Assembly: GCF_024808255.1 (NCBI RefSeq)
Contig: NZ_JANTYS010000005.1
Span: forward strand, 186,001-250,000
Reading direction: 5' to 3'
DNA from: Mucilaginibacter dorajii
GTDB taxonomy: Bacteria > Bacteroidota > Bacteroidia > Sphingobacteriales > Sphingobacteriaceae
DNA length: 64,000 nucleotides
This document shows positions 25,659 to 35,249 of this stretch, in pieces. The notes beneath the pieces were generated by a model. The model saw only the letters and a list, made by a program, of their open reading frames with translations. It was not told the origin of the DNA and searched no databases. Each line of letters starts with the position of its first letter. The first letter of the stretch is position 1. The position numbers were made by a program, and so were the translations under genes.

Positions 25659-28013
25659 TTATTTTGACGAAGCTGTTTGATAATTAACCCCTACCCTAAG
25701 TGCTTTAAGGCCGGTAACGCCCTGTAGTTCTTCTAAATCAAGGTATTCCAGATCGTCATTTAACACATTTTGCTCCTGCAGGTATTTGATGTACTCGTGA
25801 TATTCGGCGGCCTCATTGGGGTTAAAATACACCATTGCTATTTTGCCTGGCTGTGTAAGGCGTTCAACAGAACCGGCTATCAGTACTTTATCGATACGCT
25901 TTTTGATGATCTCGTACCGGATATTGTAAGCCCCTTCCACATCAAAGCGGCGTTCATCATTCCTGAAACTGATATCGATAGCGTTTGAATGGATAAAGAT
26001 TAATTGCGTGGTTTCCAATGGGCGCTCAATCTGCCCGGCCAACTCATGAGTAAGCTTTGCAATCTCGGCCATCGACTGTAATTGCCACAACCTTATATTT
26101 TTAAGGTACAGCACATCAAACGCACGCGTTGGCGATATAGATTGCCCGATATAAATATCATACTCAACACCATCGGTCCTGAATTTTTCAAAATAACATG
26201 GATAAGATCCCTGCACATCATCCTGTACCAGCTCAAGGTAATGGTTAATGGTATTATTGATCAACTGCATGGAATTTTCCAGGTTACGGCGATTGGCGAA
26301 CGCTATACCGGTATCTTCTGCCAAACATTCAAAATAGGCATCTATAACAGGTTTCTCTTCGGGGTAATTTTCCCTGAAGTAATTGAAGAACGGGTTTACC
26401 TCCTTTTCCAGGAAACTATCAAGCGTTAGTTCATCGTTGGTAGTTATAAAGCCACTTATCTTTTGCTCCCAATCTTTACATTTATAAATGAGGTTATCAA
26501 TCAGGTTTAAATGAATGTGCTCTTTCAGAGTCAATAATGTTTTAATGATGGTAGCCATTAAAGCCTTTAGGTCATCCTGTAAAGCCGTATTGCGCTCAAT
26601 GGTAGAATTACGGATATCGATGGCACCAAATAGCGGGTAAACATTATTAAACACTACTGTTTCAATCTCCTGGCTTTTATTCTTTTTATTGCCTGTTTTA
26701 AGGTAGTTCCAGGCTACTTCGTTAAATTTCCACTGAACTGATGGCTGTAACGAGGTAAACTTTTCTTTGATAACCTTTTCAAGCCTTTCATCAAATTGAT
26801 CTATACTGTTTTGCAGCAGCTGGGCAATAAGCGGCATAGCATTTTGCAGTTTGGAAAGCAATTTTTCATAAAGAGCGATCTCATTGTAGGAGTATACCTC
26901 CATAATGCCTACATTTTTCTTGTTGTAGTACACCGGAAAAATACCGTACGATTTGATCCTGGCCTCTTTCAGTACCTTTAAGAATGGAAATTTTGCTACC
27001 TTTTCATCTGTAATGGTATTGAAAAATACCGGCTTCGGATTTTTATTGTAATCAAAAGCCAGGGCCTGGAAGGTTTCTTCGGCTGCATTAAAATGTTTTG
27101 CCTCAGAAATGATCACACTTTGCGAACACTCAGCGGTGTCAAATATTGGCTGGTTATTAACCTTTAAAAATGGCAGCAAACCAAATTCTATACAAGGGTC
27201 TTCTGATAGTGTTTTCAGCGAGCTGATAATGTGCTCATATTGCTCAGCTTCATTGGCCGAGTGGTTGACCAATTCGTCCCTGATGCTTTCCATAGCGTGG
27301 CTAAGTGTAACATCGGTTAAAGTGATCACCGTAAAACCCTGGAACATAAAGTTAGATAGTGGCAGTATGCGTTCCAATATCTCTATCCCTTCAAAATCGT
27401 TCAAATAAGGTTCAATAGTTTCAAACTTCAGTTCGGGCAATTCGCCCCTGAGCACAATTTTAACAAACTCCGCATTGGTAAAAATGCTGTAAAAACGTGT
27501 TAGCTTGGTTTCGGGATCTACATAGCTGTAAAGCAGTTCGTTTTTAAGTACGGTACTAAAACCATACATCCGCTCCAATATCAGGTTGTATATGAATCTT
27601 TTCTGACGCTGGGTAAACAACTCATCATCGGGCATATTCACTGCGTACAAACCAGAATGGTGGCTTGAATGAAAATTAAAAAACGCCTCTGTACTAAAAA
27701 ATATCTTTTCGGGCACAGGGGTACTTAAAGCCCAGTAAAACTCTTTTTCGTTAAGTATTGGCGGGGTAAGGATACTGTAAATAAGCTCAAGCGATTCTCT
27801 AAACCCTTCCGCGTTTTCCGGCTGTATATCCAGGCTAATGCAGGGATCTGCCTCAAACTTGTTTAATACATATTTATAAAACTCAGTTTTCAGGGTCTTT
27901 TCGGTAAGTACACGCTCCTTCAAATGCTCCACAAACGGGTTAAATGTAAGGCACATATCTACCTGGCAAATGGTGCAGTTATTCTTACTTATATTGATTA
28001 CTTCTGTATGCAT
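25659..28013 (-). CDS. 784-residue GAF-like regulatory protein, function unknown
   Basis: A large soluble protein with no signal peptide or membrane helix. The middle (about 300-400) includes IKSYGIFPVYYNKKNVGIMEVYSYNEIALYEKLLSKLQNAMPLIAQLLQNSI, which looks like the end of a GAF domain. It is followed by VVFNNVYPLFGAIDIRNSTIERNTALQDDLK and a mostly helical C-terminal half. The DIRNST string recalls class III cyclases, but the expected second metal Asp and base-binding motifs do not follow. Similar proteins in this phylum are annotated only as GAF proteins. It is the last gene in a same-strand run with the PPK1/HD-PycTM genes. Confidence 0.6.
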   Translation of the reverse strand: MHTEVINISKNNCTICQVDMCLTFNPFVEHLKERVLTEKTLKTEFYKYVLNKFEADPCISLDIQPENAEGFRESLELIYSILTPPILNEKEFYWALSTPVPEKIFFSTEAFFNFHSSHHSGLYAVNMPDDELFTQRQKRFIYNLILERMYGFSTVLKNELLYSYVDPETKLTRFYSIFTNAEFVKIVLRGELPELKFETIEPYLNDFEGIEILERILPLSNFMFQGFTVITLTDVTLSHAMESIRDELVNHSANEAEQYEHIISSLKTLSEDPCIEFGLLPFLKVNNQPIFDTAECSQSVIISEAKHFNAAEETFQALAFDYNKNPKPVFFNTITDEKVAKFPFLKVLKEARIKSYGIFPVYYNKKNVGIMEVYSYNEIALYEKLLSKLQNAMPLIAQLLQNSIDQFDERLEKVIKEKFTSLQPSVQWKFNEVAWNYLKTGNKKNKSQEIETVVFNNVYPLFGAIDIRNSTIERNTALQDDLKALMATIIKTLLTLKEHIHLNLIDNLIYKCKDWEQKISGFITTNDELTLDSFLEKEVNPFFNYFRENYPEEKPVIDAYFECLAEDTGIAFANRRNLENSMQLINNTINHYLELVQDDVQGSYPCYFEKFRTDGVEYDIYIGQSISPTRAFDVLYLKNIRLWQLQSMAEIAKLTHELAGQIERPLETTQLIFIHSNAIDISFRNDERRFDVEGAYNIRYEIIKKRIDKVLIAGSVERLTQPGKIAMVYFNPNEAAEYHEYIKYLQEQNVLNDDLEYLDLEELQGVTGLKALRVGVNYQTASSK

Positions 28014-28029
28014 TATAAAAACCTATGGG

Positions 28030-28037
28030 CAAAGGTA
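28030..28037 (-). promoter_or_regulatory. candidate -7 box before the 784-residue gene
   Basis: On the minus strand TACCTTTG matches TAnnTTTG and ends 16 bp before the ATG at 28013. It suggests that this gene has its own promoter inside the 135-bp gap after the ppk1 operon. No well-spaced -33 box was found. Confidence 0.3.
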
Positions 28038-28148
28038 TAACTATGGCAATTATTTATAAGTAATGATTTTGTAAATAATCTGTAGATTTTGACACCAGCT
28101 AAAATCTTAATATTCAGATGACTGTAAACTGATGTTCATATGATAATG

Positions 28149-29072
28149 TCAGGGAGTATAACTGAATTTCAGAACGTTTCCCATGTTTAATTTTCCGCCT
28201 TCATTTGATATATACAAATTTTGCTGTGCATCAAAAGCGATTCCCTCAGGCTGGTTAAATGCCGAATTTAACGGGTAAACAGCCTTGATTTTCCATGAAG
28301 CGTCGGCCACCACCAGTATTTTATTTACCGACGATAAAATATACCATTCATTAGTAGCCTGATTTTTTGTCAATGCCGATGGATGGAAAGATATTTTCTT
28401 TTGACCGGCTAATTTTTCAATCGCCTTTACATCTACACTAAAGGTGCCCGTTTGCTTGATTGTACCATTTGTTTGGATACTTAAAATATAGCCGCTGCTG
28501 GCTTTGGTTGTTTTGTCATCGGCACAATGTTTACATAGCACATATAATGATTTTGATTTTTCATCGGCATACATCCCTTCGTACTCGCCTTCGGGTAAAA
28601 TACCATCCTGTTTCTGCGCGTTTACCTCAGCGTTTTTCACCTGGCTAAACGGAAACGTAAATAACGCACCATCACTCCTTAATACAACCACCTGCCCGTT
28701 GCAAATGCCGAGATCTTCATAATCCCCCTTTTTACCAAAACGAACGTAGTTAGCCTGTTTATCGCCCAATTTAAGGTAGTAAACGCGACCGCTCTCATCT
28801 TCTTCGGCATAAAGCATATCGCTGCTGCCGTTAAAAAACGTGATACCCGAAATTTCAAGTAAACTTTCGGGCATATTAAATTTCTCCGGTTTCGACAGAT
28901 CGTAGCCTTTGGGATTACCACTTGTTGCTGTTTCACCTGCCGCCTCAACCGCCTCTGTTGAGCCAGATTCACCTTGCTTTTGCGTACATGCCAAATTGAT
29001 CATCAATCCGGCACATATCAGCAGGACGATAAAGAGATTGGCAGTTATATTTTTATTCCGTTTAACCCTCAT
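28149..29072 (-). CDS. SdiA-regulated/YjiK-like beta-propeller lipoprotein
   Basis: A 307-residue protein. The N-terminal signal LFIVLLICAGLMINLACTQ has a lipobox (LAC), so it should be a periplasmic or outer-membrane lipoprotein. LLEISGITFFNGSSDMLYAEEDESGRVYYLKL, YEDLGICNGQVVVLRSDGALFTF, EGMYADEKSKSLYVLCKHC and QPEGIAFDAQQNLYISNEGG are repeated blades of the SdiA-regulated (YjiK) family. It starts inside the last four bases of the second ppk1 (ATGA overlap), so it is translationally coupled. A role related to phosphate or polyphosphate is suggested only by context. Confidence 0.75.
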   Translation of the reverse strand: MRVKRNKNITANLFIVLLICAGLMINLACTQKQGESGSTEAVEAAGETATSGNPKGYDLSKPEKFNMPESLLEISGITFFNGSSDMLYAEEDESGRVYYLKLGDKQANYVRFGKKGDYEDLGICNGQVVVLRSDGALFTFPFSQVKNAEVNAQKQDGILPEGEYEGMYADEKSKSLYVLCKHCADDKTTKASSGYILSIQTNGTIKQTGTFSVDVKAIEKLAGQKKISFHPSALTKNQATNEWYILSSVNKILVVADASWKIKAVYPLNSAFNQPEGIAFDAQQNLYISNEGGKLNMGNVLKFSYTP

Positions 29073-31108
29073 ACACTTTTAGCACTTAAAAATTCATAAA
29101 TAGCCCTTTGCGATTGTATGGAAGGTTCCCCTTTGTCAACCGGGATATTTTGTAGCTGCGTATCTAATTTTACAGCCTGCACATTATCGTTGAGCTGTAA
29201 ATCGAGCATCTGTATTACTTCGGCTTTAACGCTTTCATCATAAACGGGGAAACAAACTTCAACACGCCGGTAAACATTGCGGTTCATCCAATCGGCCGAG
29301 CCCATAAATACCTTTGGGGCATTGTTATTATTGAACACAAAAATGCGGCCATGCTCCAGGTAGCGGTCAACAATACGCGTAATAGTAATATTTTCGCTCA
29401 TACCGGCTACGCCGGGAATAAGGCAGCAAATACTGCGGACGATCATATTTATTTTTACCCCCGCCTGCGATGCATCGTATAATTTGGCTATCAGGATGCG
29501 CTCCTCCAGGTTGTTCAGCTTAATAGTAATACCAGCCGGCAAACCTTGCTTCGCATTTTCTATCTCTTGATCTATGAGCGCTAAAAAGCCATCCTGTAAA
29601 TTAAACTGGGCAACTAACAGGTGCTTAAAATCAACCGGGTAATCATCTGCCGATTTAACCCTTTTAGCCAGGAACATAAACACCAGTTCCATTTCGCGAA
29701 GCAAGGCCGGATTGGCGGTCATTAAAATATGATCAGTATAAAAGGCCGCGGTGCTTTCGTTAAAATTACCGGTGGCTAATAAGCCCGAATACTTTTCGCG
29801 ACCATCCACATGTCTTTTAACCAAAGCAATTTTCGCGTGCACTTTAAGCTCCTTGTGGCTGTAAATGATCTCCACACCCGCAGCTTTCATTTTTTTTGCC
29901 CACTTGATATTATTAGCTTCATCAAACCGGGCTTTAAGCTCAACCATTACACGCACCTTTTTGCCATTGGTAGCCGCGCTGATGAGCGCGTTCACAATCC
30001 TCGAATCGCTGGCAACACGGTATAATGTTACCGAGATCTCCGTAACGGTAACATCTGTAGCAGCCTCGTTAAAAAAGCGCAGGATATTATTGTATGATAA
30101 ATATGGTGGATGAAAAATGTAGTCTTTTTTATCTATCTGCTCAAAAAAGGAACCTTCCTCGGGGTGAATGCCACTTAAAATGGCTGGCCATTTGCTGTAC
30201 TTCAAGGCAGAGTTATTTGCCGGTAAGCCCATCAAATCTTTCAGGTTGTGGTACATCCCCCCTTCTACAATACTTGTTCCCAGCAGGTTAAATTTATCGG
30301 CAATAAAGTTGAGGGTCCGTAACGGAATGCCTGGCTGGTGTAAAAATCGGGTAGCTATACCTGCATCACGTTTAAGCAACTGCTTTTCTATTTGTTCTGA
30401 TACGTCACCCTCAAACTCGCCGTCCAGGTCAAGTTCCGCATCGCGGTTTACTTTAAAAGTGTAACAGCCGCTTAGCGTTTCGGTTTTGAACAGCTTATCC
30501 AGGTTATGCCTTATAATATCATCCAGGAAAACAATATACTGAACACCATCGCTGGCACCGATACTCAAAAAACGGGGCAATTGATTTGATGGAATGTTAA
30601 GGATAACATTCCGTTCAGTTTTGGCATCATTGCTCAAACTGATCAAAAAGTATAATTTGTTATTCTCCGGAAAGAATTTCTTTTTAGCATCAGTCAAATC
30701 AAGCGGCTGCAAAAAGGCAAGTACCTGGCTAAAAAAATAATCACTTACTTTATCGGCAATGATGTTAGGTATCGGCTCGTTAAAAAGCAAGTTGACTTTG
30801 CTTTCTTTTAAAAGCGGGATCAACCGCTCCCGTAACACTTTCCCAAATCGTTCCTGCTGATGGCCAACCAACTCCTGCGCCCGGTGAAAAACATCCTCTT
30901 TTTCACTTTTGTTATCTTCACCTAAGGAGTGCAATGCCATTAAAACAGGAATCCGCACCCGGTAAAATTCATCAAGATTTGATGAAAATATACCCAGGAA
31001 ATTTACCCTTTCCATAGTGGGCAGCTCGTCCCTTTCGGCTTCCATCAAAATACGCTCATTAAAAAGCAACCAGCTCAGGTCCCTGTCAAAAAACGAATAT
31101 TGTTTCAT
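29069..31108 (-). CDS. polyphosphate kinase 1 (second paralogue)
   Basis: A 679-residue PPK1 from ATG 31108. Three further codons upstream are possible, but MKQYSFFDRDLSWLLFNERIL is the family N-terminus. FLGIFSSNLDEFYRVRIPV, KVHAK (His424, the phosphorylated residue), ATGNFNESTAAFYTDH and DRYLEHGRIFVF are present. The residue aligned with E. coli His454 is Leu443. It is clearly diverged from the first PPK1 at 3855. It lies between an HD-PycTM gene upstream (37-bp gap) and an SdiA-regulated-like lipoprotein downstream (4-bp overlap), not beside a ppx gene. Confidence 0.9.
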   Translation of the reverse strand: MKQYSFFDRDLSWLLFNERILMEAERDELPTMERVNFLGIFSSNLDEFYRVRIPVLMALHSLGEDNKSEKEDVFHRAQELVGHQQERFGKVLRERLIPLLKESKVNLLFNEPIPNIIADKVSDYFFSQVLAFLQPLDLTDAKKKFFPENNKLYFLISLSNDAKTERNVILNIPSNQLPRFLSIGASDGVQYIVFLDDIIRHNLDKLFKTETLSGCYTFKVNRDAELDLDGEFEGDVSEQIEKQLLKRDAGIATRFLHQPGIPLRTLNFIADKFNLLGTSIVEGGMYHNLKDLMGLPANNSALKYSKWPAILSGIHPEEGSFFEQIDKKDYIFHPPYLSYNNILRFFNEAATDVTVTEISVTLYRVASDSRIVNALISAATNGKKVRVMVELKARFDEANNIKWAKKMKAAGVEIIYSHKELKVHAKIALVKRHVDGREKYSGLLATGNFNESTAAFYTDHILMTANPALLREMELVFMFLAKRVKSADDYPVDFKHLLVAQFNLQDGFLALIDQEIENAKQGLPAGITIKLNNLEERILIAKLYDASQAGVKINMIVRSICCLIPGVAGMSENITITRIVDRYLEHGRIFVFNNNNAPKVFMGSADWMNRNVYRRVEVCFPVYDESVKAEVIQMLDLQLNDNVQAVKLDTQLQNIPVDKGEPSIQSQRAIYEFLSAKSV

Positions 31109-31145
31109 AAATAGCAAATTATGTATTAGCAGTAAATGCTATTAA

Positions 31146-32411
31146 TTATATCACCGAAAATATTATGTAGGCAATTACCGCGGCTATTAAACCAAACATG
31201 AATATGTTATAGGAAACCCTTAACAAGCGATATTTTTTACCAAGTACCACGCCCTGCGAGTAATTATCGCGGATAAGGCTACCGTATAAAAACTCGCTAT
31301 CGTCCATCATCTTCAGCATCCCATCGCTATAATCCTCATAACTCATGCGGTAAAAATTACCAAAGAAAAGCAGGTTTGTGGTTTTATTGGCGATGTCCTC
31401 ACGCGTAAAAACGCCCATCGGGATAGATGGCCTGGTAGCCAGGATAGAGAATGTAATGGTAAGCAAACTAACGGTAAGCAGCATAAATGTAGGCCACAAT
31501 AACTGCGAATGCTCATCCATTTTACGCAGCACCAAACTAATAATGGCCGAAAGGATGATGGAGTTAACCGTGATCATGATGTGCGCCTTATTATCGGCCA
31601 TATCACTTAAGCGCTGATGATTTGCAGAACTGATACGAAACATGGTTTCGATACCTTTTTCGGGTTTCTTTTTCCTGAGGCTTTTTGAATGCTTTTCTAT
31701 ATCCTCGGCTACAGTTGTATCGTCGTCATCATCGGTATCAACTTCATCGTCGTCGTCATCATCCGTTATGATGGTGCTACCTGCAAGCGGCTCTATCAAC
31801 GGTTTCTTGTCTTTTACCTCTTCCTGCTTTTTAATTAATTTATCCAGGTTCTTCTGCTGCTGATCGCCTAACAATAACCGGCAGTAATCGGTAAAGTATT
31901 GATGGCCCTGCAATAGTTCAATACTCTTTTCACGCCAAACATCTTTATCAATGGTGATACCTTTTACAATCTCAAACTCCTTGCGTACCATTTTGCTTTT
32001 CTCCTGGAAATCGCTGCTCCCTAAATGGAAAAGATCGGCATCGCAAATAATTTCCTGTAATAAACCATTGGGTTTTTGCGGCATTTCCGTAGCCAAAATA
32101 CAGCCTTTAACTTTATCAATAACCTGCTGGCTAACCTTCAATTGCTTTAACTCATGCTCGGCAAGGCTAATACTTTTGGCTTCATGTTCGGCTTTATCGG
32201 TAAAATATCCTGTATCATGGAACCAGGCCGCTGCCACCACTGCAAAAAAGTCTTCGTCACTTAACTGGTAGTGATTGGCAATTTTGGTAGCGGCAGATAC
32301 AACATCTTTGGTATGCTTTAAATCGTGATATATGAGGTGAGGATCCTGGTAGGCATCAAAGTAAGAAACAACATAATGCTTTACATCCTCTAATAACTGT
32401 TGAAATTTCAT
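31146..32411 (-). CDS. HD phosphohydrolase fused to PycTM-like membrane domain
   Basis: A 421-residue two-part protein. The N-terminal HD domain has YHDLKHTKDV (His33), AAWFHDTGYF (His65, Asp66) and ICDADLFHLG (Asp124/126), so a metal-dependent phosphohydrolase is expected. An Asp-rich linker (217-231) leads to SDMADNKAHIMITVNSIILSA (269-289) and helices at about 278-297, 304-325 and 402-420. This is the pattern of Pycsar-effector (PycTM) domains. In Pycsar defence PycTM responds to cCMP or cUMP, but no Pyc cyclase is encoded nearby. It heads an operon with ppk1 and a lipoprotein. Confidence 0.8.
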   Translation of the reverse strand: MKFQQLLEDVKHYVVSYFDAYQDPHLIYHDLKHTKDVVSAATKIANHYQLSDEDFFAVVAAAWFHDTGYFTDKAEHEAKSISLAEHELKQLKVSQQVIDKVKGCILATEMPQKPNGLLQEIICDADLFHLGSSDFQEKSKMVRKEFEIVKGITIDKDVWREKSIELLQGHQYFTDYCRLLLGDQQQKNLDKLIKKQEEVKDKKPLIEPLAGSTIITDDDDDDEVDTDDDDDTTVAEDIEKHSKSLRKKKPEKGIETMFRISSANHQRLSDMADNKAHIMITVNSIILSAIISLVLRKMDEHSQLLWPTFMLLTVSLLTITFSILATRPSIPMGVFTREDIANKTTNLLFFGNFYRMSYEDYSDGMLKMMDDSEFLYGSLIRDNYSQGVVLGKKYRLLRVSYNIFMFGLIAAVIAYIIFSVI

Positions 32412-32434
32412 TTGGGCAGTGTAATTGTTTTTAT

Positions 32435-32442
32435 CAAATTTA
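32435..32442 (-). promoter_or_regulatory. candidate -7 box of the HD-PycTM/ppk1 operon
   Basis: TAAATTTG on the minus strand matches TAnnTTTG and lies 23 bp before ATG 32411, a sensible position for the operon promoter. The -33 element is not recognisable. Confidence 0.35.
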
Positions 32443-32663
32443 TTCTAAAAATCTTTATTTACGGCTGAATTAAAATTATAAGCCCGATAATTAATAAGAA
32501 TTTACATATAAACGAAATAGATTCTTGATCATACGCTGTATTCAAATAACAGGCCATCTCAAAAACCAACTGACAATCAGACGCGTAGCAAATCAATCGC
32601 CATTATAAAAAACGATGTATCGTTAAATTCATCAACAAAGCCGGTATACGATATGTAGCTTTG

Positions 32664-35249
32664 TTACTTTGATTCGGAACGATGAGCATCCGGCCCCTCA
32701 TAACTGTAGTTATACGGAGGGTACGGTACGATAAAAGTATGCTCCACCCGCGATGATCTTCTAAAATAAGAGATCCAAATTATCGAAACTAAAATTGCGC
32801 GCACCAAAGCAAATTGTGCATCCTGGTTTAGTTTGTATTGTTGCGGCCCTTGCGTTGTTAAAGTTATAAAGTAATAGATGAATGCAAAAACAGTACTGTA
32901 AGCAAAATATCCGATGATGGCTTTGGGCAATATATCACGTTTGTTCAAAAGCAATACCAGGTTAAAAATAGCGTAGCCCATTAATATAATATTACCAACC
33001 ACCGTAGTAACAATAAGTACCCTATAGTTTAAAGTAAATTTCCCAGCGAAACTATTCCAGTAACCCAATTCAAAAAACTTTCCTGTATAAAGGTTTATCA
33101 GCACATTAATGGCTGTGGCACCCAGTCCTATGGCTACCAAAATTAGCCAGCCACCAATGGGTGTAAAGGTTGTACCATGGCTAAACACAATACCCGGCGT
33201 TTCGCGCTGGTAAACCCATACACCTAAAAATACAAGGCCTACCGTAAGAAAGCCAGCCAGCATCACCATATAGCCGTTAACACTTGATTCCGGCTCGTGT
33301 ACAGTACCATAACTAAAGCTGTAGCTTAAGCCGTCGTAATTAAGCTTTTTAATATCAGCTCTAAATTCGGCCAGCTTATTAGCCGGAACATAATCTTTAA
33401 GATAATTCAGTTTATAGTTAAGCAGCAGCGTATCGCCCGATGCCGAATAATCGGATGCGAACTTATAATAATCCCTGTTGATAGCTTCCTTACGGGTGGT
33501 AATATCCCAGCCACCAGGCAAGATCACGCTGATGGTATAATCATAATTGAGCGGATAGCTAAGCGATACCGGTGTTTTAGTTTGCCCGTTAATAGATGGC
33601 AGTTGATGCGAGATATAGTTTGCATACAAATCAACAGATCGTTTATTGGTTTCAGAATCTGTTGTGAAAAAGTCTTTGATAATATAGGTTTCTTTTGTGG
33701 TCAATACATTCTTCTCCAGGTCGTCGGTTACCGTTACAGAATCCTTGGGTTCAATTTTTGAATAGGTTTTGGCGTAATATTCCAGGTAGTTCTTTTCAGT
33801 TTCGGCCATACCACTCGATGCTAACCTGTTACGGATGTCATCTGCTTCATTTAGGGTATAAGTCGTTTTTACGGTAAACTCAACGGAAGCCTTATCGTTT
33901 TTTATTTTATAAATATCATTGAAAACTATTTTGCCGGCCTTTGATGGCGGTATACTTGTAAGCGAGGTATTACCTGGTTTTAAAACCAGGCCCATGGCAT
34001 AATTGGGGAAATAAATATCAGTCCCGGCGCCGCCCTGGTAATCAATAGTAGCGTCAACCCACACTTGTTTACCGTTTACGTTGGCGGTAACCACCGCGTG
34101 GTCAAAGGCGTAATACGTTGGGATATAATCGGCGATATGTTCACGCACACTGGAGTTAACCAACACCATAGATGCATCTATTCCGCCTGCTTTAAGCATA
34201 GAAACCAGCAACAGCGATTTGTCTTTACAATCGCCATAACGTTGCTTAAAAACCTTTTCGGGATTATTGGCACGATGCGAGTACTGCCCTATTTCTATCC
34301 CCATATATCTCACCTCATCCTGCACAGTTCTTACCGCTTCGCGAAAGTATTTTACTTTATCCGTACCTGTTTTTGCTTTTATTTCGGCAATGCGGGCTGC
34401 CAGCTCTCCTTTTATATTAACGTCGGCCGGGTTAATTCCCAACGACCAGTTGACTACCTCGGCCCAACTGCCAAACTCGCTGATCTGTACCCTGGCCCTC
34501 CCCTCGTACCATGCAGGCTGGGTATCGTCATCGCGGGCAGCTGGTACCTGGAAAGCTTCATATTCATATCGCCTCAAACCGCCGCTTTCTGTTATGGTAG
34601 CCTTGGGTATGGTGTTGAAAGCCTTAAAGTTTAATTTTCTTTGTGCCGATGTGATGAGCACCGTGTATTGGTGCGCTATAGGCTGATACCATTGCAATGT
34701 AATATCATCGCAATACCGGCCATTAAATATGGGGTTACGGCCGGTAAGCGTGTACGAATATTCGATCCTATCGCCCTTCCGGATATCATCCAAGATCAAC
34801 AAGGCAGAGTAGCTTCCCTGGTAAATAAAGTTAGATAGGTCCTTTTCATCGGCTATTACTTTGAAGCCCGATACGTTTAGGCGATTGATAGGTTGCCCGG
34901 CACGCCAAACTATGATTTCATGAAAATCAAGTCGCTGAAAACTGGGATCGAAGCCAACATTTATTTGCGACGCGTTTTGGATACCTGTTTCGGATATGAT
35001 CTCTTTGATCACATGGTGATAGTCGGCTTGTTTTTCAACCTGTACCTGCTGCTCTATCAGGGCATAAAAGTAACCGTTCTCTATAGTGCGGGCAGATGGC
35101 TTTTGATTATAAGGTTTGCAGACGCTTAACCAGTTTGGCTTTGGCGAAACGTGTACCGCGGGATCACTGGCTTTAGCAACAAACGCGCTGATCAGTACAA
35201 ATAAAACAATTACCGGGGATGTTAAATAAAATTTAAAACGTTTTTGCAT
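32664..35249 (-). CDS. DUF3857 / transglutaminase-like / DUF2569 membrane protein
   Basis: An 861-residue exported protein from ATG 35249 (a GTG lies just before it). After a signal peptide (about 1-27) comes a DUF3857 domain (about 60-230; ENGYFYALIEQQVQVEKQ, GDRIEYSYTLTGRNP). A transglutaminase core follows (about 290-400; QDEVRYMGIEIG, YGDCKDKSLLLVSMLKAGGIDA with the catalytic Cys, YAFDHAVV and WVDAT). At the end (about 650-830) is a four-helix DUF2569-like segment. Proteins of this layout are frequent in Bacteroidota, and their substrates are unknown. Confidence 0.87.
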   Translation of the reverse strand: MQKRFKFYLTSPVIVLFVLISAFVAKASDPAVHVSPKPNWLSVCKPYNQKPSARTIENGYFYALIEQQVQVEKQADYHHVIKEIISETGIQNASQINVGFDPSFQRLDFHEIIVWRAGQPINRLNVSGFKVIADEKDLSNFIYQGSYSALLILDDIRKGDRIEYSYTLTGRNPIFNGRYCDDITLQWYQPIAHQYTVLITSAQRKLNFKAFNTIPKATITESGGLRRYEYEAFQVPAARDDDTQPAWYEGRARVQISEFGSWAEVVNWSLGINPADVNIKGELAARIAEIKAKTGTDKVKYFREAVRTVQDEVRYMGIEIGQYSHRANNPEKVFKQRYGDCKDKSLLLVSMLKAGGIDASMVLVNSSVREHIADYIPTYYAFDHAVVTANVNGKQVWVDATIDYQGGAGTDIYFPNYAMGLVLKPGNTSLTSIPPSKAGKIVFNDIYKIKNDKASVEFTVKTTYTLNEADDIRNRLASSGMAETEKNYLEYYAKTYSKIEPKDSVTVTDDLEKNVLTTKETYIIKDFFTTDSETNKRSVDLYANYISHQLPSINGQTKTPVSLSYPLNYDYTISVILPGGWDITTRKEAINRDYYKFASDYSASGDTLLLNYKLNYLKDYVPANKLAEFRADIKKLNYDGLSYSFSYGTVHEPESSVNGYMVMLAGFLTVGLVFLGVWVYQRETPGIVFSHGTTFTPIGGWLILVAIGLGATAINVLINLYTGKFFELGYWNSFAGKFTLNYRVLIVTTVVGNIILMGYAIFNLVLLLNKRDILPKAIIGYFAYSTVFAFIYYFITLTTQGPQQYKLNQDAQFALVRAILVSIIWISYFRRSSRVEHTFIVPYPPYNYSYEGPDAHRSESK

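Noticed and set aside
25659-28013. Class III nucleotidyl cyclase reading of DIRNST
   Set aside because: The second metal Asp, the base-recognition Lys/Asp and the transition-state Arg are not found at normal spacing, and the downstream region is helical.
21732-32411. A canonical Pycsar or CBASS defence island
   Set aside because: There is no PycC cyclase, no CD-NTase and no Cap2/Cap3 proteins. The DAC-like and PycTM-like genes are 8 kb apart with core genes between them, and there are no mobility genes.
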